DNA of 64,000 nt, taken from assembly GCA_948466265.1 (NCBI GenBank), contig CAOJZU010000003.1:77714-141713 (forward strand), in the 5' to 3' direction. A program made the translations under genes and the position numbers. The stretch comes from an uncultured Clostridium sp. (lineage in GTDB: Bacteria; Bacillota_A; Clostridia; TANB77; CAG-508). The number at the start of each line of letters is the position of its first letter. Positions within the stretch are counted from its first letter, which is position 1. The notes under the pieces were generated by a model. The model did no database searches. It was not told the DNA's origin and was given only the letters and a program-made list of their open reading frames with translations. Positions 49,648-60,266 of the stretch are shown here, one piece after another.

Positions 49648-50797
49648 CTACCCTATTTTCATCTTTTTCTTAGAAACTACATTTGATAAAATTATAAATA
49701 TAACTGAAAATCCTAATAGAATTACCATATTAGTTATTACTGGTTTTAAGCTTTCAAAATCAATTACTTCAAGGGTTTTTATTACTTCATTACTCTTTAT
49801 ATAATAATATGATGGTAAAACATGTGCAATTTTAAGAACTGTATCTGGTAACCATTCCATTGGAACAAAAGCTCCACACAAGAAACTTGAACCTAATGCA
49901 ATAACATTTACAATTCCATTAATAGCATTTTTATTCGAAACAATATTTCCTATTAAAAACGCTATTGTTACAGCACATATAGTAAATATCAAAGAATTTA
50001 ATATATATACTAATCCATGCTTATCAAACATCATATTTCCAATCAATATAACACTTAAAGCCACATACAACGTCCATAAGACCAAAGCAAATAATATATT
50101 AGATAATAACAACTGTCTATTATGAGTTTTGTAATTCATACTACTTATAGCAGTTCTTTTCCTCACCTTTTCTTCTTTAAAACTATATATTATTAAACAT
50201 ATAACATATATTGCTCCAGCCATTATGCTATAACTTGCAAAATTATAATAAAACGTAGCTTTTGATAAGTTATTTGTATCTAACTTTGAAGTAATCTCTA
50301 CATTAGTTTCATTAGATAAAGTTTCATTAATCTTATTTATAAGTTCTTCTTCGCTTTCTATTTCTCCTTGATAGATATTTGCTACCTTTACATATCTTTC
50401 TAAAAGCATTTCGGCAAATGCTGCTTCATAGTCTCCTGTACTTTTTATCTCTATTGTAGGGTTGTTTCCGCTCTAGAAAATCTTCTCTATAATTTTCTGG
50501 TATATATATAATATAGTTTACATCTCTATAAAACAAAGCATCATCTATTGATTCTTCATCATTTTCAACATCTATAATATTACTATTTGATTTTATGTAT
50601 TCTACTAAATTTTTATTTACACCAATTTCTTCATCTTTATTAATAATTAAAACATCTGGCTTACTTGCTTGAAAACTCATACTATTATCACTTGTTTGCA
50701 TGTTGAAGCCACCAAAACCAATTAGTATTGCTGTGTACATTATAACTATAAACTTACTTTTATTTAATACTTTTAAAAACGCTTTAAATACTGTCAT
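49648..50797 (-). CDS. ABC-2 type permease (one CGGN site)
   Basis: Joined 382 aa. N-terminal helix (about 17-33), outer domain to residue 185, then five helices of an ABC-2 core ending FLCGAFVPMEWLPDTVLK and IILSNVVSKKKMK. CGGA at 50468 read as Gly gives REDFLEGNNPTIEIKSTGDY. Works with the permease encoded upstream (14-base overlap) and the ATPase. Likely drug or peptide export. Confidence 0.9.
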
Positions 50798-51975
50798 ATT
50801 TTTGCCTCCTTAAACTAATATAAGAAATAAAAATCATGATAAAAGCAAAAGTAAGCAAACTTACTATATTAAAAATATATCTATCCAAAGTATTATAATA
50901 ATATAGCGAATAAAAGCCATCTGTTATCATACTTGCTGGATTTATTTTATTTATAATAGGTATATTTTTATCAATTATATACTTCATAGTAATCCCCATC
51001 ATTCCTGACAAAAAGCAACCAAGCATAGTAACTGATATAATAATACCTGTTTTTACATTTTCACTTTTCTTTATTAATGTAGCAATTGCCACTCCAATTG
51101 ATAGTCCTGCTAAACTTCCGCACAATTCCAAGCAAAATAATTAGTGGCAAATTCGTACCATAATCTACTTTTAACACAAAAACTGTATAGAGAAATAACA
51201 ATGCTAAACCTATGAGCTGCACTATATAACTTGCAAAAACACTACTTAAGATAATCTTACCTTTTGATACATTCGAAACAGAAACTCTTTTTCCATTACT
51301 ACTCATATTCGCTAAATTTTGATTAATCGATACCATTCCAAGAACTCCACCATAAAGGCATGTCATTGCAATTAAAGTATAAAACTCTATCATTGTATAA
51401 CTTAAATTAGAATTTGATATATTCTCTATATTTGAATTCTCATTCGTTGTCATTTCCAATACTTCTCTATATATATTTGCATATAAAGAATTTATATTAC
51501 CCATTTCTTCTGGTGGAATTTGGCTTATTCTCTTTTCAGCAAGATTCTTCATTATCTCTTCTGATTCTAGTATTTCTTCTGTCACATATTTAAAAATTGT
51601 TTCATTAATTCCGATTTGAACCTATTACGATTTTAGGTTTATTATCCTCTAATTTCATAAATCCGGATTATCTCATCATTTTCTAATAAGCTCTTTGCTT
51701 CTTCTTCTGAAACATATCTTGTATTAAATAATCTTTCTCCATTTTCTTCATCACTTAAAGCCTTATAAGTCTCTTTAAATGCATTATTAGATTTAAACTC
51801 TTCATTATCTACAATTGCGATATTAATTATATCTAGCTTTTCACTATTTTCAATATTAGAAAATGCCATACTAAAAAATGTTCCGAAGTATTATTGGAAA
51901 AGCAAAAGTCCAAAATATTAACATTCTATTTCTAAAAAGAACTTTGAAAGCATATTTGAAATTATGTACAAACAT
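50784..51975 (-). CDS. ABC-2 type permease (four CGGN sites)
   Basis: Joined 395 aa; 1192 = 3 x 396 + 4. Sites: 51883 (ILGTFFSMAF), 51663 (EIIGFMKLED), 51611 (IGSNGINE) and 51118 (GIVGSLAGLS). One N-terminal helix, outer domain, then five helices of the ABC-2 core. Read conventionally it breaks into five pieces. The start at 51975 overlaps the ATPase stop (TAATG). Confidence 0.91.
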
Positions 51976-52915
51976 TAGTCACGAAGCTCCTTTCCTGTTA
52001 ACTCTAAGAATACATCATTAAGTGTTGGTCTTTCTGAATAAATTTTATTGTATTTTATATCTACACTCTTTAGAAATTCCATTAATTCACTTAAATTATT
52101 TTCTCCCTCTTTATATGAGATAACAAGTAAATTGTCGCTATATATGGCTTTATCTACATTTTTTAAGTTTTCTATTTCTCTTATATAATTTTCACTTAGA
52201 TTACTTATCTCTACTGTTACCTTCTCCTCTATTTTAGCTTTTGCTTTAAGTTCATCACAAGTACCACTTGCTAAAATTTTTCCCTTATCAAGTATTATTA
52301 CTCTATCACAAATCATCTCAACTTCTTCCATATAATGAGTTGTATATACTATTGTAGCTCCATTATCTCTTAACTTTTTTATTCCATCTAGTATATTATT
52401 TCTACTCTGAGGATCAACTGCAACAGTTGGCTCATCTAAGAAAATTAATTTAGGTTTATGAGCAATTCCACAAGCAATATTTAACCTTCTAAGCAAGCCT
52501 CCTGATAATTGCTTTGGATAGAACTTTTTAAACTCTTCCAAACCAACTAACTCTATTGCTTCATCAATATATCTTTCTCTTTTAACATTATTTTTAATAT
52601 AAAGTCCACAAAAATAATCTATATTTTCATACACATTAAGTTCTTCAAATACTGCTACATCTTGAAATATAACTCCTATTTCTGATTTTATATCATAAGC
52701 ATTTGGTCCGCATATCTTTTCCAAATATTTTTATCTTTCCACTATTAAAATTTAATAAAGACAAAATACAATTTATAGTAGTAGATTTACCACTCCCATT
52801 TGGTCCGAAGTAAACCTAGTATTTCCCCTTCATGAACTTCAAAAGACAACTCATCAATTGCCTTTAAATTCTTATATTCTTTTGTTAAATTCTTAACCTC
52901 AATAACATTTTCCAT
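51975..52915 (-). CDS. ABC-2 transporter ATPase (two CGGN sites)
   Basis: Joined 312 aa; 941 = 3 x 313 + 2. Site 52805 gives GLLGPNGSGKSTT (Walker A) and 52708 gives FGKDMGPNAYDIKSEIG. LSGGLLRRLN and IFLDEPTVAVDP are intact, and the DrrA-type C-terminal part ends SERPTLNDVFLELTGKELRD. Powers the two permeases downstream. Start at 52915 is 3 bases past the TetR stop. Confidence 0.93.
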
Positions 52916-52917
52916 AA

Positions 52918-53478
52918 TTATTTTCCTTTCATACCACTAATCATAGCTCCAACCGTATCTTTTAGAAGACTATCAATTTCTTCTTCAGTAAGCTTTACTG
53001 TATTAGTTGCAACTAAGCTTGCAATTCCATGAGTAAACATCCATACCTTAACATGAAACTTTTTTTGTTCTTCATAAGAAAAACCTGTTAATTCCATTCC
53101 CTTTTCAATTACATTATTTCCAATATCATCATTAGATATTAAACTCTCTGGCGTAAAATCTGTTTTACTCATAAAAATAAACTTAAAATAATTTGGATAA
53201 TCTCTAGCAAATTTTATATAAGCAAGTCCCATTTCTTTATATGCGTATTTTTTTGCTGAAGCCTTAACTATATAATCTTGATATATTTTGTACATTTCCT
53301 TAAATACATCTTCTTTTAAATTTTCCATATTCTCAAAATTGTGATAAATCGGTTGTACTGAAGAATTTAATTCTTTTGCAATTTTTCTTGCATTTAAGCT
53401 TTCGATATCTTCTTTTTTAAGTATTTCTAATGCTACATTAATAATATCTTCTTTTTTGATTTTTCTAGGTGGTGGCAT
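52918..53478 (-). CDS. TetR-family repressor
   Basis: 186 aa. N-terminal helix-turn-helix (VALEILKKEDIESLNARKIA, ELNSSVQPIYHNFENME), then a ligand domain (TetR_C_33-like WxFTHGIASLVATNT). First gene of the drug exporter operon and probably represses it through the palindrome just upstream. Confidence 0.9.
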   Translation of the reverse strand: MPPPRKIKKEDIINVALEILKKEDIESLNARKIAKELNSSVQPIYHNFENMENLKEDVFKEMYKIYQDYIVKASAKKYAYKEMGLAYIKFARDYPNYFKFIFMSKTDFTPESLISNDDIGNNVIEKGMELTGFSYEEQKKFHVKVWMFTHGIASLVATNTVKLTEEEIDSLLKDTVGAMISGMKGK

Positions 53479-53509
53479 ATTTTCACTCCCTTAAGATAAC
53501 TGTTGTTAT

Positions 53510-53527
53510 ATAACGTATGTTATTATA
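53510..53527 (-). promoter_or_regulatory. TetR operator overlapping the -10 box
   Basis: ATAACGTATGTTAT (53510-53523) is a perfect palindrome; TATAAT on the minus strand (53522-53527) overlaps it. Binding of the repressor would block the promoter of its own operon. Confidence 0.62.
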
Positions 53528-53594
53528 CCATATGTTGTTTGTTTTGTAAATAAAAAAATAGAGATTAGGTTCTTCCTAATCTCCATAAATAATT

Positions 53595-54351
53595 CTATAT
53601 CCTACCAGTCTTTTCTATATTAATTGACTCATTTAGATATCCAATGCAATGTTCCTTAAACACCTTATATGAATATCCTCCTTTTATAAATAACTTCTTA
53701 AACTTATGCCAAACAACAAAAACTGTAAATCCCATAACAAATTTTCTTATAGCTCTAACTATTTTGTTTATGACTTTATTTCTATTTTTAGAAATTCTAT
53801 ACAAAGTATCTGATTGCAAAACAACATGCTTTAATTCATCATTTAGCATTTGCTCACATATAGTTTTTAATAATTTTGAATCCGTTGCATTTGAAAGTGC
53901 TGTATAATATGATAGAGCAATCATTTCAGCCGTAACTAAAATTATTATTTCACATTCTAATCCCATTATTTTTCTCAAAAATCTAAAAATATTATCAATC
54001 CATAATTTATTTGCCCCTTCTATCTTATATATATCCATATATCTTTTTAGAGTTTGAGAATGTCTATTCTCTTCAGCAATAAACCATTTCATGATTTCTC
54101 TATATTTTTTATAATTCTTCTTTATAGAAAACTTTTCTACAACTTTACTTAAATGTTTTCCGTTCTGAACCCTCACCTATTTGAAAGGCTCTTATAGATG
54201 GTGTTATAAGTTCCTTTTCTTCGCTTGTTAGTTCTCTATTATTTTCAAAATCAAGTTTTAAGAGATTAGAATTATTATATCTAAAATATTCTATCCAATC
54301 AAAACTTTTAAGATCATCTATTTTTACTTCAACTAATTTTACTCTTTCCAT
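53595..54351 (-). CDS. Ferritin-like diiron membrane-associated protein (one CGGN site)
   Basis: Joined 251 aa. CGGA at 54160 read as Gly gives FQIGEGSEGKHLSKVV. Ferritin-like ligands: EENRHSQTLKRY (near 100) and LNDELKHVVLQ (near 185), with a Glu in ILVTAEMIAL. Resembles rubrerythrin-like/AurF-like proteins without the rubredoxin part; the reaction is unknown. Start at 54351 follows GGAAGTGA. Confidence 0.78.
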
Positions 54352-54375
54352 TACATCACTTCCTACATGCACTCT

Positions 54376-55206
54376 CTATATCTTACTAAAACTAAATTTA
54401 TAATAATAAGGCTCTATCCCATTAACATACATATCAAAATATATAATCTCTCCATTTTGCCCTAAAGTTTTCAAATTTGGAAATGTCTTTATCATTTTTC
54501 TATCATCAAAAAAAGTATTTATAAAATGTGAAGTTTTTTGGTTTCCATAAGTTTTATCATATTTTTCTAATATATATTCTTTATTTGCTACATCCAAATC
54601 ATAATCATGTACTTTTCTAATTAAAAACATTTCTAATGCATATGCTGTAAGTATACAATCAATTACTAAAAATACTGTAACAGTACTAGTTATAATTTTT
54701 AACTTCTTAATAGATATCTTAGCTTTTATTTTTTCAATAAGTCTATCTACTTTAGGATGAACATATGACATAAAATATACTGATAAGAAGCCCCAAAATA
54801 TTGAATAATATACACAAATTCTTCCTTCAATATTAAATGGCTTATCAGAATAATCCCACCACTTTACATGTAGTATTACTTCTGCAAGTAAGCTTACCAT
54901 ATATTCTACAATAGATCCTACAATGAAACCACCTATGAATAATCTATTGTTGTTTTTATTAAAATACCTTAAAAACAATATCATTACAATTGCACCAATA
55001 CCATATATCCCTGAGAACGGTCCATAAAGAAAGCTTTGCCTACTTTCCAAAGTTCCCTTTGAAAATATCGAAAATATTGTTTCGACTACATATCCTGCAA
55101 AACTATATATTATAAAATATACTACTAATCTCCATAAAGAAATTCCAAGTATAGTAAATTTTTTCTTTATCTTAGTTTTTGTACATTCTTCTATTTTTTC
55201 TTCCAT
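54376..55206 (-). CDS. CmpB-type membrane protein (PF06541), second copy
   Basis: 276 aa. Paralogue of the protein at 43555: SFAGYVVETIFSIFSKGTLESRQSFLYGPFSGIYGIGAI, VEYMVSLLAEVILHVKWWDYS and FNIEGRICVYYSIFWG. It has an added C-terminal soluble tail (residues 215-276). ATG at 55206 is preferred for its spacing to GGAGA. Confidence 0.85.
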   Translation of the reverse strand: MEEKIEECTKTKIKKKFTILGISLWRLVVYFIIYSFAGYVVETIFSIFSKGTLESRQSFLYGPFSGIYGIGAIVMILFLRYFNKNNNRLFIGGFIVGSIVEYMVSLLAEVILHVKWWDYSDKPFNIEGRICVYYSIFWGFLSVYFMSYVHPKVDRLIEKIKAKISIKKLKIITSTVTVFLVIDCILTAYALEMFLIRKVHDYDLDVANKEYILEKYDKTYGNQKTSHFINTFFDDRKMIKTFPNLKTLGQNGEIIYFDMYVNGIEPYYYKFSFSKI

Positions 55207-55233
55207 ACATATCTCCATCATTTACTATATGTT

Positions 55234-55260
55234 AAAAGGAGACTTTTTATGTCTCCTTTT
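55234..55260 (-). terminator. Terminator upstream of the CmpB-type gene, after the beta-helix gene region
   Basis: AAAAGGAGAC and GTCTCCTTTT form a 10-bp stem with a 7-base loop. It lies 24 bases past the stop of the beta-helix gene on the minus strand. Confidence 0.78.
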
Positions 55261-55283
55261 GAATTTTACTTTTACTTTGTTCA

Positions 55284-56684
55284 TTATTCAGATAAATCAT
55301 TAACCTCTATTCTCACAAATGAATTTTCCAATTTCTCAATTAAAACTTTTTCAAAAGAGCTATTACATGTACTATTTTCTGAATAATAGTTAACTTCTAT
55401 ATTATTTACTCCATGATCCAAAGCAGTATTCTCTTTATATTCATGGATTCTAACTGCTGGTCCATTCACACTTGATATCTTTGAAGTTTCATCTATATTA
55501 AGTGTTAATTCTCCTCCATTATTATATCCTTTTTGACTACGAAGTATTACTGCACTTCCATCACACCACATTTCACTTCCTAATTGTTGTAAATTCTCAA
55601 ATGTACTATGTATACCTGTTGCATTTATTCTAGAATTACTTACATTCACTGTCCCTGCACATGCTCCAAGTCCAGTATGACCTGTTAATATAGAACCTTC
55701 AATATTCATCTCTCCAGCACAAGACATATATACTACACATGCTTCTTCATATGTTGTAGACATGTTACAATTATATATATTTATAGTTGCTGCTTTTGCT
55801 TTACCATTTGTACTTACAGCTGCATAGTATCCTATAAGCGTTGAATCATTTATATATACTTCTGAATCTTCCCATGAAGCTACACAAGAATGATTTAACG
55901 CTGTTAATTCTGAATTATTTATAGTAGTTGCTGTTTGTGCTCCTGTATTATTCCAGTTAGTTTTAACATTATATCCACCTAACATTTTTACATTATTAAC
56001 TTCAAGTATTCCAGATAAATTTGATACATTAGTTTTTGTTTTATCTGTTGTTGTTATTTCACCTGGACCATTTATAATTAAAGTACCACCATTCACTATA
56101 AATCCAAAATCAGAATCAGTAATATTAGAAATATCTATAGTTTTTCCATTTAAATCTAATGTAAGATCTCTATCTTTAGCTATTTCTAATGTTTTAGCTA
56201 TATTAATATTATTTGCTAAAGTTATTGTATTAACTGTTTTATCTTCAAAAGCTGTCATAAATTCTTCTTCTGTAGAAACTTTTTGTGGTATTTTACCCAA
56301 ATTTATATATTTTATATTGAATTTAAAATCACTATCTAATACAATACTTTCTCCTGTTAAAGCATTTATCCAATTTCCTTCTGCATCCCTAGCATATACT
56401 GTTATTTTTTTTAATATTTCTTCTTCTGTAGCACCTTCTGGAATACCATTAACTGTTTTTGCTGCCTCTAACATCATTTCTTTAGAAAGATATCCTATTT
56501 TATCTGTAAATAAGTGTTCACCTATTACATAAATTTGTCCTTCTTCTTCTATTCCAAACTCTTCAACTTCTCTTTGTGCAACTCCACTGCTAGTAGGTTC
56601 CATAACTTCTTTTATACCTATTGTCCCAACTATAACTATTAATATAACTGCAATAACAATAAATACCCCTAATCGTTTATCCAT
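55284..56684 (-). CDS. Membrane-anchored parallel beta-helix surface protein
   Basis: 466 aa: an N-terminal anchor (residues 6-24), a small acidic domain to about 140, then repeated strands (ITLANNINIAKTLEIAKDRDLTLDLNGKTID and many IN/NVS turns) typical of a right-handed beta-helix. It may be an adhesin or bind carbohydrate. Stop at 55284; together with the Ig-like protein upstream (gap 21 bases) it forms a surface-protein pair. Confidence 0.8.
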   Translation of the reverse strand: MDKRLGVFIVIAVILIVIVGTIGIKEVMEPTSSGVAQREVEEFGIEEEGQIYVIGEHLFTDKIGYLSKEMMLEAAKTVNGIPEGATEEEILKKITVYARDAEGNWINALTGESIVLDSDFKFNIKYINLGKIPQKVSTEEEFMTAFEDKTVNTITLANNINIAKTLEIAKDRDLTLDLNGKTIDISNITDSDFGFIVNGGTLIINGPGEITTTDKTKTNVSNLSGILEVNNVKMLGGYNVKTNWNNTGAQTATTINNSELTALNHSCVASWEDSEVYINDSTLIGYYAAVSTNGKAKAATINIYNCNMSTTYEEACVVYMSCAGEMNIEGSILTGHTGLGACAGTVNVSNSRINATGIHSTFENLQQLGSEMWCDGSAVILRSQKGYNNGGELTLNIDETSKISSVNGPAVRIHEYKENTALDHGVNNIEVNYYSENSTCNSSFEKVLIEKLENSFVRIEVNDLSE

Positions 56685-56705
56685 TATCTTGATTTCCTTT
56701 CCAAA

Positions 56706-57824
56706 TTATTTCTCATTTGCATATACTGCTACAGCTGCACTATTCAACACAATCATATAATCACTTGCACTTTCTACTTGCTTAGCACTTATACATTTTA
56801 CTGCATTTAATCTTTTATTCCATATAGCCAGTGTATATTCTGAATTATCTCCTATTGTTCCATATAATTCTTTTATATCAATGCTCTGTCCATTTTTATA
56901 AGCCTTGACTATTCTATTTGGAGATTTTTCATCATTATTAATTAAACTTAATTCAAAAGTATATGTATCCCATATAGCTTCAATTACAATATTCTCTGTT
57001 ATAATTGTATTAGTATCTATTACTTCATCTCCATTATACCATCCTCTAAAAGTATATCCATAATTATTAGGATTTGAAGGAAGCTGTCCTAATTCCTGTC
57101 CTTCTTCTACTTCTTTTGTAGTATAAAGTTTTCCATTAACCATAAATGTTACCAAACATTTTACAACTTCTGTTGGTTCTTCTGGCTCATCTGGATCAAC
57201 TATTGGTTCATCTGGGTTTACTGGATATTCAGGTTCATCTGGTTCATTTTGATTCCACTCATCTGGATCATTATAATTATTATTTGAATCTTCTGGTTGT
57301 GAAGGAGTGTAATTATTATTGTTATTTGTATTTTGTATAGGATTTTTTACCTTATCAATGCTAGTTCCATCTGAATCAGTTGTTTTTTTAGAAACAACTG
57401 CTCCTCCTTTGACTATTATAGTACATTGTCCCTCATTTCCTTCTTCAGACTGTCCTTTAATAATAGCTGTTCCCATTGATAAAGCTGTAACTTTACCACT
57501 TGCGTCTACACTAGCAATACTAGGATGGCTAGAACTCCAAGTTAATTTCTTTTTATTGTCACTAGTTATTTCTAGAGTTTCAGATCCACCAACTGATAAA
57601 ATAATACTATTTTTACTAAGTACTACTTCTGTTTTTGTTTCATTTTTCTTCTCTTCTTCTGGATGCTTTGTTTCTATTTGTACTACTTTGTCAGAATCTA
57701 CTGCAATACTATTTTCTTTGTTTTTCTTTGAGTTAGATACTATTAATACAGCTATAATCATTAATATTATAACTCCCCAAATAATAGGCATAATATTTTT
57801 TTCTTTTTTCTTATTTTCTTCCAT
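56706..57824 (-). CDS. Membrane-anchored surface protein with BIG2 and InlB-type repeat domains
   Basis: 372 aa. Anchor at residues 12-30; a BIG2 Ig-like domain (SVGGSETLEITSD, LTWSSSHPSIASVDASGKVT); a low-complexity Asn/Pro/Glu/Asp linker (DEPEYPVNPDEPIVDPDEPE); then an InlB B-repeat-like module (VEEGQELGQLPSNPNNYGYTF, RGWYNGDEV). The start at 57824 is chosen for GAGGTAAAT. Probably on the outer surface. Confidence 0.85.
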   Translation of the reverse strand: MEENKKKEKNIMPIIWGVIILMIIAVLIVSNSKKNKENSIAVDSDKVVQIETKHPEEEKKNETKTEVVLSKNSIILSVGGSETLEITSDNKKKLTWSSSHPSIASVDASGKVTALSMGTAIIKGQSEEGNEGQCTIIVKGGAVVSKKTTDSDGTSIDKVKNPIQNTNNNNNYTPSQPEDSNNNYNDPDEWNQNEPDEPEYPVNPDEPIVDPDEPEEPTEVVKCLVTFMVNGKLYTTKEVEEGQELGQLPSNPNNYGYTFRGWYNGDEVIDTNTIITENIVIEAIWDTYTFELSLINNDEKSPNRIVKAYKNGQSIDIKELYGTIGDNSEYTLAIWNKRLNAVKCISAKQVESASDYMIVLNSAAVAVYANEK

Positions 57825-57930
57825 ATTTACCTCTTCTTCTCTCGTACAAGTAAAATTTGCAAAGATACTTTCCCTTCTATAAATTTGCAATTTTATTATA
57901 TCATATGGAAATAAAAAGTAATATTATTTT

Positions 57931-57961
57931 TTCATTACAGTTTCATTACAGTTGCATTACG
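57931..57961 (-). promoter_or_regulatory. Three tandem 11-bp repeats upstream of the surface-protein genes
   Basis: TTCATTACAGT, TTCATTACAGT and TGCATTACG in phase (period 11), ending about 30 bases before a TATAAT (near 57900). Such spacing is typical of OmpR/PhoB-type regulator sites. Which regulator binds is unknown. Confidence 0.55.
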
Positions 57962-57978
57962 TATTAGTATCATAAAAT

Positions 57979-59788
57979 TTATATAAGACTCAATTTATTA
58001 TCTCTTTCAAGCATTTCATATTTTTCTTTAAACTGATCCATTTTTGCTCTTATCAATTTCATATCATTTTTATGCATTTCAACAAAATATTCGTGCTTTG
58101 TTATATATTCTTCATCTGTTCTATAATTCATACTAGCAACAGATATATTTATACAATGTCCAATAATCTTTTCATAAACTGATAGAATTTCAATAAATGT
58201 AATACCTGATTCTACAGAGCACTTTCCTTCTTTAAGCCTTTCGATATGTTCCATCTTATATTTTTCTCTATATGTTTTAGAAACTTTTCTTAAAGCTTCA
58301 ATTTCAGTAACAGAGTTTAAATCTCTCTCTCTTAAAATCTCTATTGTTCTAATTAAAGTATCTTCTACAATATTATACATAACTTTAAGTTCTTTATCTG
58401 CTTCCTGAGAGAATTTTAGTTCCTTTTCATTTATATTTTCTATTACCTTTGAAAGCTTAAATGCATAATCGCCTATTTTTTCAAACTCAGATTCTATTTT
58501 TAAAAGTGCTGTAACAGTTTTATTATCTTGCTCTGATATATCCAAATTTCCTATTTTAACTAAAAAATTTGCAACGCTTACATCCATTTTATCTATTACA
58601 TCTTCTCTTTCTTGTATATGCTCTAGTTTTTTTATTTCAAATTTATCTATTAAATATGATGCTCTCCTAAAGTTCTTCTCTGCCACTTCTCCCATTTTAA
58701 GTATAACATTTAAACTATTTGCAATTGCTAAACTTGGAATACTAGTTATTCTTTCATCCAATGTAGTTAATACACTCAAATAGTCATTATCTTCGTCATC
58801 ATCAGTATTCTTTTTATCTTTTATAGTTATAAGTGTTAATTTTTCAAGTAAACCTACACATGGAAGTAAAATAACTGTAGATACAATGTTAAATATTAAA
58901 TGGAAATTTGCAATCCCTCCCATATCAATTACATCATTCCAAAATGGAAAACCTACAATATTTTGATATGTATATATAACCACCATAAATATAATTGTAC
59001 CAATCAAATTAAAATATAAATGTACAGCTGCAGTTCTTTTTGCGTTTTTTGTTGCACCTATACTAGACAAAATTGAAGTAAAGCATGTTCCTATATTTTG
59101 CCCTAATATTATAGGTATTGTACTTGCATATGTTGTAAATCCTGTTGTAGATATTGCTTGCAGAATTCCAACAGCAGCTGCTGAACTTTGTACAACAACT
59201 GTTATGATTGCTCCTGCTAAAACCCCAAGTATTGGATTAGAAAGCTTTGTAAGTAGTTCTGTAAGTATTGGCAAATCACTAAACCCACTTGCCATATTTA
59301 TCATTGTCATAAGTCCTGTAAATAGTAATCCCAACCCAATTAAAAGTTGTCCAAAATCCCTTAGCTTTTGTTTTTTCTTCATCTCTAATAAAATTAATCC
59401 GAATTAGCAATATAATTGGTGCAAGTGTTGCAGGGCTTATTAGTGCAAACACACTATTTTCATCAAGACTTGCAAGTCTTAATATTTGTGCAGTTATAGT
59501 AGTTCCAATATTTGCTCCCATTATAATTGGTATAGCATTCTTAAGTTTTAAAATCCCTGCATTAACAACTCCAACAACCATTACTGTTGTCGCAGCAGAG
59601 CTTTGTATTGCAACTGTGATTAATATACCTGTAAGAACACCCTTAAATATATTATCAGTCGCTTTGTTTAATATTGTTTCGAACTTTTCTCCAGCAATTT
59701 TCTTTAAATTAGTGCTTAATATATTCATCCCATATATTAATAAAACTAGTCCACCTATCATTTTTATTAATGTTATTGCTACATTCAT
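57979..59788 (-). CDS. Na+/phosphate cotransporter with PhoU-like C-domain (one CGGN site)
   Basis: Joined 602 aa; 1810 = 3 x 603 + 1. Two inverted QSS repeats (AIQSSAATTVM, VVQSSAAAVG) of the NptA family, then a PhoU-like helical domain (about 360-602). CGGA at 59399 read as Gly gives LLIGLILLEMKKKQKLRDFG in mid-membrane. Imports phosphate with Na+, with PhoU-like feedback. Confidence 0.92.
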
Positions 59789-59835
59789 TATTTCTACCCC
59801 ATTTTCAGCAATATATTTTAAATGTTCTTCTTTTG

Positions 59836-60250
59836 TTAATTCTCTAATAACTCTTCAAATTTTTTAGAAAATTCAGGTGCATATTTTTTTAGATTAACTG
59901 GTTTTAAATCTATATTAGTAAAACAATGCTTTGTTTCAGCAATTATAGAATTTTGACCTGTTTCCTTGTTTATAACATCATATCCGTACAGTCATTCTAA
60001 CTCCATTATATTCCTTTACAAAGGTTCTAATAGAAACCATATCCGCAAATGAAAGATGATGTTTATATTCACATTCAACCTTAAGAACAGGTATTGTTAT
60101 TCCATTTTCCTCTAAAACTTCAAAAGGCATTCCTAATTCTCTTAGCCAAAAAGTTCTAGCTTCCTCTAGATATCTTATGTAATTTGAATGATGTACAATA
60201 CCCATTTTGTCTGTTTCATAATAATTTACTCTTCTTTCAAAATCTTTCAT
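59836..60250 (-). CDS. Acyl-CoA thioesterase, 4HBT/YbgC type (one CGGN site)
   Basis: Joined 137 aa; 415 = 3 x 138 + 1. YYETDKMGIVHHSNYIRYLEEAR holds the catalytic Asp. CGGA at 59984 read as Gly gives VRMTVGYDVINKETGQ; without it the last 47 residues, part of the hotdog sheet, are lost. Hydrolyses acyl-CoA. It follows pncB by 17 bases. Confidence 0.9.
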
Positions 60251-60266
60251 TTATAATATTCTCCCT

